Shown here: in pieces, positions 1 to 7,990 of the stretch | Layout of the letters: every line of letters begins with the position of its first letter | How positions within the stretch are numbered: position 1 is the stretch's first letter | Assembly (NCBI GenBank): GCA_964371555.1 | Contig: CAYJMQ010000002.1 | Coordinates: 7,280-71,279, forward strand | Length of the DNA: 64,000 nt | From: CAYJMQ01 sp964371555 | Lineage (GTDB): Bacteria > Bdellovibrionota > JACOXK01 > 2-02-FULL-40-11 | Direction of reading: 5' to 3' | The notes under the pieces: generated by a model | Databases searched by the model: none | Seen by the model: only the letters and a program-made list of their open reading frames with translations | Told to the model about the DNA's origin: nothing | Position numbers and translations under genes: made by a program

Positions 1-1811
1 ATGGCTGCATATTCATGAAATATCGCTTTGAGTTGTTGAAGATTTGCATGATGAGATAGAGAATCAAAAAATAGGCTGCTTTCCACCGGTTTTAATAGAA
101 AGGAAACATCGGATGGAAAATATTTTTCGGCCACAAGCCTTGCGCGTTTCATGTGATACGGGGAGCTCACAATAATGACTTTTTTTAGCCCCTCTCGCCG
201 AATAAATTTTGAAAAATATTTGATGCTTTCATAGGTATTTCCTGAACGATCCTCGACAAAAATGTCTGTTTCTGGAACTCCCATCGCCAGGGCTAGGTTT
301 TTCATCACCTGTGCTTCTTTCATCAAATAGACATAGCCGCTTGAAAAGATAATTTTTTTAACAAATCCCTGCTGGTAAAGACTGACGGCGGTTTTGACAC
401 GCTCCTGGTAACCCTGGCCGACAAGCCCCGATTCGCCTACCCCACCGCCGAGCGCCAGAACCGCATCGGCAGCGGCGAGCCTATCTTCGATTTTCAATGG
501 TTGAGCGATGTAATAGGGGACTTTGGAATAAAAGAAGGTTGCATATCCTAAAATCAAGCAGGCGGATGCGAGAGCGATTTTTCGAGTGATTGCGTGATAA
601 AGAATCTTGATCCGGTGTGACCAGTTCTTTTCAACCGCTTCACTCTTTTCGAGAAGCTTTTGATCGATCAGCGAGAGCATCGATTCAATGCGTCGCTCCC
701 ATGAATTGGTTTTGGCGATTTCGACAAATTTTGGGGAGAAAGATATTTTTCCCCCAAGCTCATCCCGGATCATTACCACGAATTCTTCGGCTGTATCGGC
801 AACCGAAACGACGTTGTCATGATTCTGATTAAAAAGCAGGATTTCCTGGATCGGAGTCGAGATGACCTTTTTCCCCATGATGAGATATTCGTTGAGTTTT
901 GTTGGATAGACGCTTTGAGTGTAAGGGGTAATGCGGTAGGGGATGAGACAGAGATCAGCATAAAATAGATAGTGTGACAGCTCCTCTTGGGACTTTTGAG
1001 GTATGAAGTGGAGATTTTTAAATCCCTTTAAATCTGAAACATCTGTTTGAATCGGGCCAATAAAGACAAAGTTTATATCGGGTAGTTTTTTGAGAAGCTC
1101 TTTTACCAGGCGAAAGTCGATCCATCGATGGATTCCTCCGATGTATACAATCCGGGGAGAGGGGATATCGGCAAGATCTATGGGTGGGGTGGAGAAGGTT
1201 TTTCCCAGATAATGAGTAAGGTCGACGCCAAAGGGGAAAAAAGAGACATTCGAATGATACTCAGAGCAGTAGTCGATGAGACGATGAGAGGTTGCAAAGA
1301 CGAGATCAGCCTTTTTAAGCAGGGCGATTTCATCCCCCTTAATTTTTTTCGCGCTTTTGGAGCTTTTTGAAAGATTGTCAATACAATAATAAATGAGAAG
1401 CTTCGGATCAATTTTTTTGACCATTTTCTGTGTCAGTCTTGTCGGAATGAAGGTCCAGACGATCGGTTTATGAAAAGAGAGCGCTTTTAACCATCGTTTA
1501 AGGCTGTTCCAAAAGATGATCGAATTTATGGCAAGCGCTCCCCTGGAGTATGGAAATGGCAGAAGAAGCGGTGAATAAATATAGAGATTTGGATGAATAC
1601 GCCGGATGCCATAAACCCCTTTTCGAAAATTTTCAATTCGATGTTTTAGACGACCCATGTCTTTAATTTTAGGCGATCGAATGCCGGTATTTTCAACGTA
1701 GAGAACCCGATGACCCTGTGAGGCGAGGGTTTGCATAATTTGTTGGTGACCTTGCCAGATGAACCCCCAGTCGATCGATGAAAAACAGATAATATCTTCT
1801 TTTGAAGGCAT
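1..1811 (-). CDS. Glycosyltransferase fused to a YdcF/DUF218 domain (3' end outside window)
   Basis: I read one continuous frame of at least 603 codons from the ATG at 1811 down to the window edge, with no stop, so the C-terminus is missing. Residues about 1-390 look like a GT-B glycosyltransferase (GT1/GT4-like): a Rossmann-like start, then IVYIGGIHRWIDF near 220-250 and a KLNEYLIMGKKVIS segment typical of the donor-site helix region. About 405-430 is a hydrophobic, probably membrane, segment. About 440-603 matches the DUF218/YdcF/SanA fold: VLALGGGVGESG, then IIFSSG, EDRSGNTYES and VSSPYHMKRA. DUF218 proteins are usually separate envelope proteins of unclear chemistry. The fusion suggests coupling of glycan transfer to an envelope step (inference). 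It is divergent from the epimerase at 1908 with a 96-base gap. Confidence 0.8.
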   Translation of the reverse strand, partial: MPSKEDIICFSSIDWGFIWQGHQQIMQTLASQGHRVLYVENTGIRSPKIKDMGRLKHRIENFRKGVYGIRRIHPNLYIYSPLLLPFPYSRGALAINSIIFWNSLKRWLKALSFHKPIVWTFIPTRLTQKMVKKIDPKLLIYYCIDNLSKSSKSAKKIKGDEIALLKKADLVFATSHRLIDYCSEYHSNVSFFPFGVDLTHYLGKTFSTPPIDLADIPSPRIVYIGGIHRWIDFRLVKELLKKLPDINFVFIGPIQTDVSDLKGFKNLHFIPQKSQEELSHYLFYADLCLIPYRITPYTQSVYPTKLNEYLIMGKKVISTPIQEILLFNQNHDNVVSVADTAEEFVVMIRDELGGKISFSPKFVEIAKTNSWERRIESMLSLIDQKLLEKSEAVEKNWSHRIKILYHAITRKIALASACLILGYATFFYSKVPYYIAQPLKIEDRLAAADAVLALGGGVGESGLVGQGYQERVKTAVSLYQQGFVKKIIFSSGYVYLMKEAQVMKNLALAMGVPETDIFVEDRSGNTYESIKYFSKFIRREGLKKVIIVSSPYHMKRARLVAEKYFPSDVSFLLKPVESSLFFDSLSHHANLQQLKAIFHEYAA

Positions 1812-1907
1812 GAAGGGAATATAGCAATTTATTTCTGAGCGGCAAACCCTTTTTCAGGATACCCTCCGCTTCTTGCCTATTCATCAAAAAATAGATATGA
1901 ACTCTCT

Positions 1908-2840
1908 ATGAACTGTCTCGTCACAGGGGGAGCTGGATTTATCGGATCTCACATTGTTCATGCCCTGCTTAAAAGGGGGGAGAACGTTGTCTTAATAGAC
2001 AATTTTGAGACAGGCAAAAGGGAGAATCTGCTCCCCTTTCAAGGAAAAACGGAGATCATTGAAGGGGATATCCTCGATAAAGGGCTCCTTAAAGAAGCAA
2101 TGAAAGGGATAGAGGTGGTGTTTCATCAGGCGGCGCTCAAATTAGTCCCCGAATCGTTCGGAAAACCAGATCGTTATAATGATGTGAATATTCAGGGGAC
2201 ACTTTATCTTTTAGAAGCGGCCAAACGGGAAGGGATTCGAAAATTTGTCTATGCCTCATCGAGCTCGGTCTACGGAGACAATGAAAAACTTCCCAAATGC
2301 GAATCTGATCTGACCTCGCCTATTTCCCCCTACGCAGTGGCAAAGCTTGCGGCCGAACATTATTGTCAGGTTTTTACCAAAAATCATGAACTTCCGACAG
2401 TCTCTCTTCGATATTTTAATGTCTTTGGCCCCAGACAAACAGTCAATGATGGCTATTCCAATGTGATTCCTAAATTTATCAGCTGTTTTTTAAACAATAA
2501 ACCGCTTCCGATCTATGGAGACGGCAGACAATCACGCGATTTTACTTACATTGACAATGTGGTGAATGCCAATTTGTTGGCTGCGGAAAAGCGGGATGTG
2601 ACAGGCGTTTTTAACGTGGGGATGGGAGAACGCCATGATCTTTTAACGATTATTGAGATTTTGAAAAAGATTTTTAATCGAAAGCCGGAGATCCAGTATC
2701 TGCCGCCGCAAAAGGGGGATGTCAGACAGACGCTCGCTTCTGTTGAGTCTATTGAAAGGGAGTTGGGTTATCGATCGGTCCTCTCATTTGAGGAAGGGCT
2801 CCGAAAAACGGTTGATTGGTTTACTTCAATTCCAAAATGA
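1908..2840 (+). CDS. NAD-dependent nucleotide-sugar epimerase (GalE/WbpP-like SDR)
   Basis: A 310-residue extended short-chain dehydrogenase. The N-terminus has the NAD-binding Gly motif TGGAGFIGSH (residues about 6-15). An acidic residue after beta-2 (IDNFETG) suits NAD binding. The catalytic Ser and the YxxxK pair are visible in SSSSVYGD and YAVAK (about 117-148). The C-terminal half has FGPRQ and a DFTYIDNVV substrate segment typical of UDP-sugar 4-epimerases. It probably supplies an epimerised UDP-(N-acetyl)hexose for the polysaccharide cluster; the exact substrate cannot be read from sequence. Length is normal for the family. It starts the plus-strand operon that continues with the radical SAM, rhodanese and surface-carbohydrate genes. 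Confidence 0.88.
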   Translation: MNCLVTGGAGFIGSHIVHALLKRGENVVLIDNFETGKRENLLPFQGKTEIIEGDILDKGLLKEAMKGIEVVFHQAALKLVPESFGKPDRYNDVNIQGTLYLLEAAKREGIRKFVYASSSSVYGDNEKLPKCESDLTSPISPYAVAKLAAEHYCQVFTKNHELPTVSLRYFNVFGPRQTVNDGYSNVIPKFISCFLNNKPLPIYGDGRQSRDFTYIDNVVNANLLAAEKRDVTGVFNVGMGERHDLLTIIEILKKIFNRKPEIQYLPPQKGDVRQTLASVESIERELGYRSVLSFEEGLRKTVDWFTSIPK

Positions 2841-2879
2841 GTTTGATTTTAAAACCCGCCTCCTGTAATAATAAAAGTT

Positions 2880-3437
2880 GTGAGCCGGTTGAGAGTTCTA
2901 CTGGTCTATCCCAATTATATGATGGTCAATCTTCTTCCTACCAATATTGGGATCCTGACCGCCTGTCTCGTTCGCGAAGGATACGAAGTCGATCTTTTTG
3001 ATACCACATTCTACCGGACGGCCGAAAAAAGCATTGATGAAATGCGGACTGAAAACCTTCAATTTCGGAAGTTTGATTTGTCCGAGGTTGGTATTTTTTA
3101 TAATGAAAATCCAGTCGATGCCGATTTCGTAAAAAAGGTGAGAGCGTTTAAACCCGATCTGATCGGGGTTTCCACCGTTGAAGACACATGGCCGCAGGCG
3201 CTCAAACTCCTTCATGCAATCCCGGAAACAGAGCGCCCCAAAGTGATCGTGGGGGGGATTTTCCCCACACTTGCCCCGGACATGGTCATTGGCGACAGCG
3301 CTGTCGATTATATCTGTATCGGAGAGGGGGAGGAGGCGCTGCTTGAGGTCTGTCGTGAACTTGAAAAGGGAAATGAACCGACCCGTGTCAAAATACCTGG
3401 GGGAAATCGGGGGGGAAGATTTTCAAGAACTGTATGA
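2880..3437 (+). CDS. B12-binding domain half of a frameshifted radical SAM protein
   Basis: GTG start at 2880. The frame encodes a cobalamin-binding Rossmann-like domain (VLLVYPNYMM at the N-terminus, then IGVSTVEDTW, VIVGGIFPT and the closing YICIGEGEEALLEV). Radical SAM enzymes of this class normally continue directly into the iron-sulfur domain. Here the frame drifts into unlikely sequence after about residue 171 and stops at 3437. The expected linker (NTWGKSGGKIFKNCMRPP) is read in another frame starting at 3392, directly upstream of the next gene. One missing A in the short A run at 3390-3393 would restore one intact gene of about 525 residues spanning 2880-4453. This could be an assembly error, a real mutation or, less likely, programmed slippage. 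Confidence 0.75.
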   Translation: MSRLRVLLVYPNYMMVNLLPTNIGILTACLVREGYEVDLFDTTFYRTAEKSIDEMRTENLQFRKFDLSEVGIFYNENPVDADFVKKVRAFKPDLIGVSTVEDTWPQALKLLHAIPETERPKVIVGGIFPTLAPDMVIGDSAVDYICIGEGEEALLEVCRELEKGNEPTRVKIPGGNRGGRFSRTV

Positions 3438-4453
3438 GACCCCCCATTCCATTGGAAGAGGTTCCGTTTGCCGATTTTACATTGTTTGAAGAGAAGCGTT
3501 TTTTTCGGCCGATGCAGGGAAAGATTTTTCGCATGCTCCCGATTGAAACCGATCGGGGGTGCCCCTACACCTGCCGGTTTTGTGAGGCCCCTCAATTAAA
3601 CAGAATTTATAGGACTGAGACTGCTTCGAGATATTTCAGGCGCAAAGACTGGAAATTGGTGCATGAAGAGCTTGGGCATTACGTGGAAAAATACAATATG
3701 CAGTACGTCTATTTCAACGCGGAAACATTCCTCGCCATGTCGCAGGAAGAGTTTGATCAGTTCATTGAGATCTACTCGGACTTTAAAATCCCCTTTTGGT
3801 GCCAGACGCGAATTGAAACGATTAATCTCGAAAAGTTGCGCCTCATGGAAAAGGTAAACTGCAACCGGATTTCAGTCGGTCTTGAGCATGGGAATGAGGA
3901 ATTTCGGCGCAAGGTGGTCGGAAAGGGATTTACGAACCAGATGATGATTGAAAATTTTAAACTCTTTGACAAAGTTTCAGTTCCAGTGTCGATCAATAAT
4001 ATTCTGGGCTTTCCAGACGAAACGCGGGAGATGGTCTTTGATACAATCGAACTCAACCGGCATCTGACTACTGATAGTGTTAACGCCTATTATTTTGTCC
4101 CTTACCGGGGGACCCCGTTTTACGAGATTTGTCTCGAAAAGGGATACATTAGTAAAGATACTGTAACGAAGCCTCTCACCATGGGATCGTGTTTAAATAT
4201 GCCGTATCTTTCATCAGAGCAAATTCAGGGTTTGGTCAGGACATTCAGTCTTTATGTAAAATTTCCAAAATTTGATTGGCCTAAAATCAGAAGAGCGGAG
4301 AAGATGGATGAAGAGGGGAACCGTATTTTTAAGGAGCTTGCGGAAAAATATTATGAATATTTCTTTGATGATGACTTTAAGGCATACAGAAGGGCATGCT
4401 TCAATTCCCATATCTATCACTACCAGGTTCCCCAATATCTTGCGGCGTCCTAG
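3434..4453 (+). CDS. Radical SAM domain half of the frameshifted B12-radical SAM protein
   Basis: This frame carries the catalytic half. It has ETDRGCPYTCRFCEAP with the CxxxCxxC motif that ligates the 4Fe-4S cluster, followed by an SPASM-less TIM-barrel with ISVGLEHGNEEFRRKVVGKG and ILGFPDETREM, both typical of B12-dependent radical SAM proteins (BchE/P-methylase-like). The apparent ATG at 3434 is internal to the ancestral gene, since homologous linker sequence is in frame upstream of it back to 3392. Known relatives methylate or rearrange unactivated carbons; the substrate here is unknown, but glycan or lipid modification fits the surrounding cluster (inference). As written, a separate product would lack its cobalamin domain. 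Confidence 0.78.
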   Translation: MRPPIPLEEVPFADFTLFEEKRFFRPMQGKIFRMLPIETDRGCPYTCRFCEAPQLNRIYRTETASRYFRRKDWKLVHEELGHYVEKYNMQYVYFNAETFLAMSQEEFDQFIEIYSDFKIPFWCQTRIETINLEKLRLMEKVNCNRISVGLEHGNEEFRRKVVGKGFTNQMMIENFKLFDKVSVPVSINNILGFPDETREMVFDTIELNRHLTTDSVNAYYFVPYRGTPFYEICLEKGYISKDTVTKPLTMGSCLNMPYLSSEQIQGLVRTFSLYVKFPKFDWPKIRRAEKMDEEGNRIFKELAEKYYEYFFDDDFKAYRRACFNSHIYHYQVPQYLAAS

Positions 4454-4459
4454 GATTTG

Positions 4460-5311
4460 ATGGTTGAAGATCGAAAGATAATCAGTATCGATGAACTCTA
4501 CGGAGTCTATAAAGAGGCCCGGGGGGATGAGTTGATTGTCGATTTGCGTCCGGGGACCGACTACCGTGAAATGCATATTGAAGATTCTTTAAATATCCCC
4601 TTCAATCGATTGCAATTGGGATCTTTCGATCTCAAAAAAATTAAACGCGCCTATGTGATTTGTAAATCGGGGAGTGAGGCGCCGATGGCGGCAAAGCAGA
4701 TGGGGCGTCGCTACCCGGAAATTGAAATTTATTTTATCGCCCATGGCGGATTTGACGAGTGGGTTGAAAAAAAATATCCGCTGGTATCCGCTAAAGTTTT
4801 AAAACTCAAGAATGCGGTTGAGCTGGAGCAGAATGAGCCAGATTTTATCAATTTAAAAAAAACGACCCGGTTGATCACTCAAGAGTGGAGATCGCGAGTT
4901 GAGGGAATAAATTATTTTAAAGATCATGAAAGGAATTGTTATCTGATTTCAGACGTTAAACGCGGGGAGTCGATCCTGATCAATCCGCTGATCGAAATAC
5001 ACCATCATATTATCGATCAGATCGTGAGGCTTGACTGCGAGTGTGTGGCGATCTTGTATGATGAGCATCTTCGTTGGAATTTCAGTCCGCCTCCATCCGT
5101 GCATGCCAAAGACTTTTCGCAGCTTGTCAGAGGGAAATGTTATTCTTTCTCTTCGGTTCATGCCTCGTCCCTCTGGTCAGGCGATCTCATTTCTATGACG
5201 GATGACAAGGGACACAACGGGATTCTCTACAAAGGAATTGCATTTCATTGCAAACAGTTCTCTTCCCAGTCCTTTTCAAAGAGATCCGGGCTCTCTCTGG
5301 AAATTTGTTAG
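4460..5311 (+). CDS. Rhodanese domain plus degenerate metallo-beta-lactamase-like domain
   Basis: I chose the ATG at 4460; a TTG sits one codon before it. Residues about 8-112 form a rhodanese domain with VDLRPGTDYREMHIEDSLNI, the catalytic-loop cysteine in VICKSGSEA, and GGFDEWV. The remaining 170 residues follow the layout of the metallo-hydrolase half of rhodanese-persulfide dioxygenase (ETHE1-like) fusions: NCYLISDV, then INPLIEIHHH, then a segment where THxHxDH should be. That segment reads YDEHLRWNF, so the metal ligands are lost. A weak GHNGILYKGIAF near the end resembles the later MBL strands. Sulfur transfer by the rhodanese half is plausible; the second domain is probably structural or regulatory. 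It sits between radical SAM and glycan genes, which is unusual. The MBL assignment is my alignment by eye. Confidence 0.65.
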   Translation: MVEDRKIISIDELYGVYKEARGDELIVDLRPGTDYREMHIEDSLNIPFNRLQLGSFDLKKIKRAYVICKSGSEAPMAAKQMGRRYPEIEIYFIAHGGFDEWVEKKYPLVSAKVLKLKNAVELEQNEPDFINLKKTTRLITQEWRSRVEGINYFKDHERNCYLISDVKRGESILINPLIEIHHHIIDQIVRLDCECVAILYDEHLRWNFSPPPSVHAKDFSQLVRGKCYSFSSVHASSLWSGDLISMTDDKGHNGILYKGIAFHCKQFSSQSFSKRSGLSLEIC

Positions 5312-5312
5312 A

Positions 5313-6806
5313 ATGCTTACACCCGAGGTCAAAAAATTAACAGATGAATGCGCGCATCTTAGCGTTCGCATGGCAAATCGCATGTCGAAGCTCCAGTGCG
5401 ATTTTTTAATCTGGGCATCTCCCATTTGTGCCAGAAATTACGATGGAAGCTGGCTCTGGCATCCGCGATTCCTGAATAAAGGGATCAGCTATAAATTAGC
5501 TGTTTTTGTCTATAGTTTATTGCGGTATTCCCTTTCAGGCATCCGAAGATTTTTCACCTACGGCGGCTTTACATTCATATACGAAAAAAAGGGCTCTTCC
5601 ATGCTTCTTGTCATGCCTTTGGAAATTACAAGCGATTCAAAAGAATTTAAAACCTCTTATCTTATGGAGGATGAAAACCATCCTGTCGACAAGATAGTTT
5701 TTTCTCAATCGAAAAACCTTGGCAAGAGATATACCGCATTGACCCCCTATGTGCGTTTTAAAATAACCCTTATTCTTCTCTATTTTCTTGTATGCGACCT
5801 GGGGCAGACACTTTTTTCAACGAAGATTACTTCAACTTATCTCGTCAGTTTCATGATTTTGACCAGGTGGTGTCTCTCGCAGGGTTGGTTTTTTCACTGG
5901 GATTTTTATTACTTTCTCGATAACATCTTGTCTTCAGAAAATCCAAAATACCGGCGATTGATTTCTCTTCACGAAATGTATTTTTACTCCCGTTCGATAT
6001 GGAAACTGGCAAATAAGCATCAATTAATCGGGGTGACAGCGCAACACGCGCTGATTGTCCCTGAACGGTTTTTGTGGTTTCGCCATCCTGTCGAGATAGA
6101 AGCGGGCTGTCCCGAGCCCGATATCTTTTTTGTCTATAACGATTGGTCGAGAGATCTCTTTCGTCCGTATTATAAGCAAACAAAATTTCTGTTCTGCTGC
6201 AGCCCGCGTTTTAGTCATTGGAAATCAGATCATCTGATGATGAATAGAGGGGGAGATCAAAAAGATGTGATCTTGTTTATGGGGAGTTCTATGTTTTTAG
6301 ATATGATCGTCATTCTTTGCGCCATGAAGCGGCTTCTCAAAGAAGCGACAGAGCGTCGTTTTGTCTTAAGATTGAGATTGCATCCTCACGTGCATCTTCG
6401 AAAGATCGATCGGCTATGGATTGATCGGGCAAAGAAAAGGGGCTGGATTGAAGTCTCCCGGAACTCGTTGAAAGAAGACCTCGAGCATGCGGCGATTGTG
6501 GTTGGATGCAATTCGGCCGCGCTTCCGGAGTGCGTTTTGCTTGGCATTCCGACCCTCTCTATTTTCGATCCGGATGTCATTTGCCCTTCGATGATAGAGT
6601 CTTCCCCTGAATGGGAGATTTCTGCCAGAGAGATTACCTGGGAACGAATATTTCAGCAGATGAAAAAGGGATTTGAGCCGGTAATGACCGAAAACTTCAG
6701 GGGAAAAATGGGGCTCTATCAGCGGGACTTGACGACGGGGGTTATCGCAGAAGCGACAACATTTGCGAAGCGAACGGGGGCAGGTCATCCCCATAAACCC
6801 ACCTAA
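5313..6806 (+). CDS. Surface carbohydrate biosynthesis protein, capsule/O-antigen glycosyltransferase-like
   Basis: I place the start at the ATG at 5313, one base after the preceding stop; an earlier ATG at 5202 would overlap the rhodanese gene by over 100 bases. The product is about 497 residues. The C-terminal half has GT-B features: VILFMGSSMFLDM, LRLRLHPHVH, then VVGCNSAALPECVLLGIPTLSIFD, the donor-loop pattern seen in capsule-type and CDP-glycerol-type transferases. The middle (AQHALIVPER) also fits the Leptospira-type surface carbohydrate family (TIGR04326-like), but that assignment is tentative. It probably acts at the inner face of the cytoplasmic membrane. The gene at 17866 appears to belong to the same broad class. 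Confidence 0.6.
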   Translation: MLTPEVKKLTDECAHLSVRMANRMSKLQCDFLIWASPICARNYDGSWLWHPRFLNKGISYKLAVFVYSLLRYSLSGIRRFFTYGGFTFIYEKKGSSMLLVMPLEITSDSKEFKTSYLMEDENHPVDKIVFSQSKNLGKRYTALTPYVRFKITLILLYFLVCDLGQTLFSTKITSTYLVSFMILTRWCLSQGWFFHWDFYYFLDNILSSENPKYRRLISLHEMYFYSRSIWKLANKHQLIGVTAQHALIVPERFLWFRHPVEIEAGCPEPDIFFVYNDWSRDLFRPYYKQTKFLFCCSPRFSHWKSDHLMMNRGGDQKDVILFMGSSMFLDMIVILCAMKRLLKEATERRFVLRLRLHPHVHLRKIDRLWIDRAKKRGWIEVSRNSLKEDLEHAAIVVGCNSAALPECVLLGIPTLSIFDPDVICPSMIESSPEWEISAREITWERIFQQMKKGFEPVMTENFRGKMGLYQRDLTTGVIAEATTFAKRTGAGHPHKPT

Positions 6807-6826
6807 ACTAACTACTAAAAGAATTT

Positions 6827-7246
6827 TCATATCAAGAGTTGGGTAATTTTCTGATGAAGCATTTTCCCTATTTGAAGCCAATCGTTAATTTCTTCTTCAC
6901 TTAAAGACGGGGATTCAATACCATATTGGCTTTGATTTCTGAGATCTTTTAATACTTCCATCGTAGAAATCTCGCTTTTTAATGATTTGCCATAAATTTC
7001 CTTTACATAGAGGATAGTGCAATAATGAGAGCGTTCTTTAATACCATCTTTATAGAGAAGAGCCTTGATCATATGGAAAAAAGCTTGATAAAGCCTTTGC
7101 TCGGTAACTTCTAAAAGTTTTGCATCCCTAAGCTTAGGAATTTCATCCAAAATAGAAACCCCTCTTTTCAGAGATTTTTTGGCCAAAGATAAATCCGCAG
7201 TCATCTTTTTTAATTGTCCTGTGTCAAAGCATTTCTTAAGCGACAT
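6827..7246 (-). CDS. HEPN-domain protein, toxin-like partner of an MNT nucleotidyltransferase
   Basis: A 139-residue, all-helical HEPN protein. The last helix carries LRNQSQYGIE, which occupies the position of the RX4-6H motif of HEPN ribonucleases; here the expected His is Tyr, as in many members of the broader HEPN family, so RNase activity is uncertain. The gene overlaps the end of the MNT gene by 11 bases and must be co-transcribed with it. In known HEPN/MNT modules the nucleotidyltransferase neutralises the HEPN toxin by adding AMP to a Tyr near this motif. That chemistry would suit a Tyr-containing motif, but it is inference here. The pair is inserted between two glycan operons, which suggests acquisition. 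Confidence 0.75.
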   Translation of the reverse strand: MSLKKCFDTGQLKKMTADLSLAKKSLKRGVSILDEIPKLRDAKLLEVTEQRLYQAFFHMIKALLYKDGIKERSHYCTILYVKEIYGKSLKSEISTMEVLKDLRNQSQYGIESPSLSEEEINDWLQIGKMLHQKITQLLI

Positions 7247-7772
7247 TAAAAACCTCTAGATATGTTGTTAAGGACTGTAGTTTTAACCGGTAAAAAAATT
7301 CTGAATCCTTTTGTTGCAAATCCTTTAAATACTGTTTTGTTAAATAAATAACATTGATTTGTCGAGAAAATTCTTTGGATAATGCGTCAATAATTGGTCG
7401 AATTCTATCACTCTCTCCTTTGGGCAAATAGACCCATATATCGATATCTGAATTTTGGTCAAAGGTTCCTTGAGCAAAGCTTCCATAAATTCCACAGGGG
7501 CCAATTTTATTAAGCGCCTTCCAAGCTTTTGAATTTTCCAGTTTGGATTCTAAAATGAATTTTCTATATCCTATTAACTTTTGTGAAGATGGATTAACTG
7601 AATAAAAAACCCTTCGTAAATCACCTTTTTTTTTGATAATCATCTTCTTTTTAAGAAGCCAAATGAGCCATTTTTGTGCTTGGGAAGGAGAAATTCTCAA
7701 TTTTCTAGCAATTTCATTGGGATAACTTGGCCCATTTCCTATGAGATCAATGATGTTAAAAGTAATTTTCAT
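7236..7772 (-). CDS. Winged-helix plus minimal nucleotidyltransferase (MNT) antitoxin-like protein
   Basis: A 178-residue protein with an N-terminal winged helix (about 1-60: PNEIARKLRISPSQAQKWL) and a C-terminal nucleotidyltransferase domain with GSFAQGTFDQNSDIDIWV (about 96-113), the GSx(n)DxD signature of the MNT/pol-beta fold. The third carboxylate seems to be replaced (RQINVIYL where a D is usual), so full catalytic competence is uncertain. MNT proteins act as antitoxins of HEPN toxins. The fused DNA-binding domain suggests it also represses its own operon, and a perfect palindrome lies in the promoter just upstream. It is the first gene of the two-gene operon. Confidence 0.78.
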   Translation of the reverse strand: MKITFNIIDLIGNGPSYPNEIARKLRISPSQAQKWLIWLLKKKMIIKKKGDLRRVFYSVNPSSQKLIGYRKFILESKLENSKAWKALNKIGPCGIYGSFAQGTFDQNSDIDIWVYLPKGESDRIRPIIDALSKEFSRQINVIYLTKQYLKDLQQKDSEFFYRLKLQSLTTYLEVFNVA

Positions 7773-7794
7773 AATCAGAAAAGTAAGAATAAAT

Positions 7795-7837
7795 CATTCT
7801 TTTATAAGAATATAACATTCTTATAAAAGAATGTAAA
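7795..7837 (-). promoter_or_regulatory. Promoter and palindromic operator of the HEPN/MNT operon
   Basis: A perfect inverted repeat: 17-base arms at 7795-7811 and 7817-7833 around a 5-base spacer. Read on the minus strand, a -35 TTTACA (7832-7837) and a -10 TATATT (7809-7814) are 17 bases apart, each with 5 of 6 consensus matches. The palindrome covers the spacer and the -10, so a bound dimer would block RNA polymerase. The start codon is at 7772. Binding by the winged-helix MNT protein is inferred from position. Confidence 0.7.
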
Positions 7838-7990
7838 GGCAAATATGTTTAGGACTTAGCGTTTGGTATCAAAAATGCCATTCTTGCGGGAGAAGTAGAC
7901 GCATTTACTATCAAAACGGTTCAAGTAGTTATTCCAATAAAAAATTTATTTCTTGCACCCTCTGCCCAGACATGGAAAAACTAAATATAG

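Noticed and set aside
5202..5312. Longer N-terminus for the surface-carbohydrate gene
   Set aside because: It would overlap the rhodanese gene by over 100 bases, and the ATG at 5313 follows the previous stop directly.
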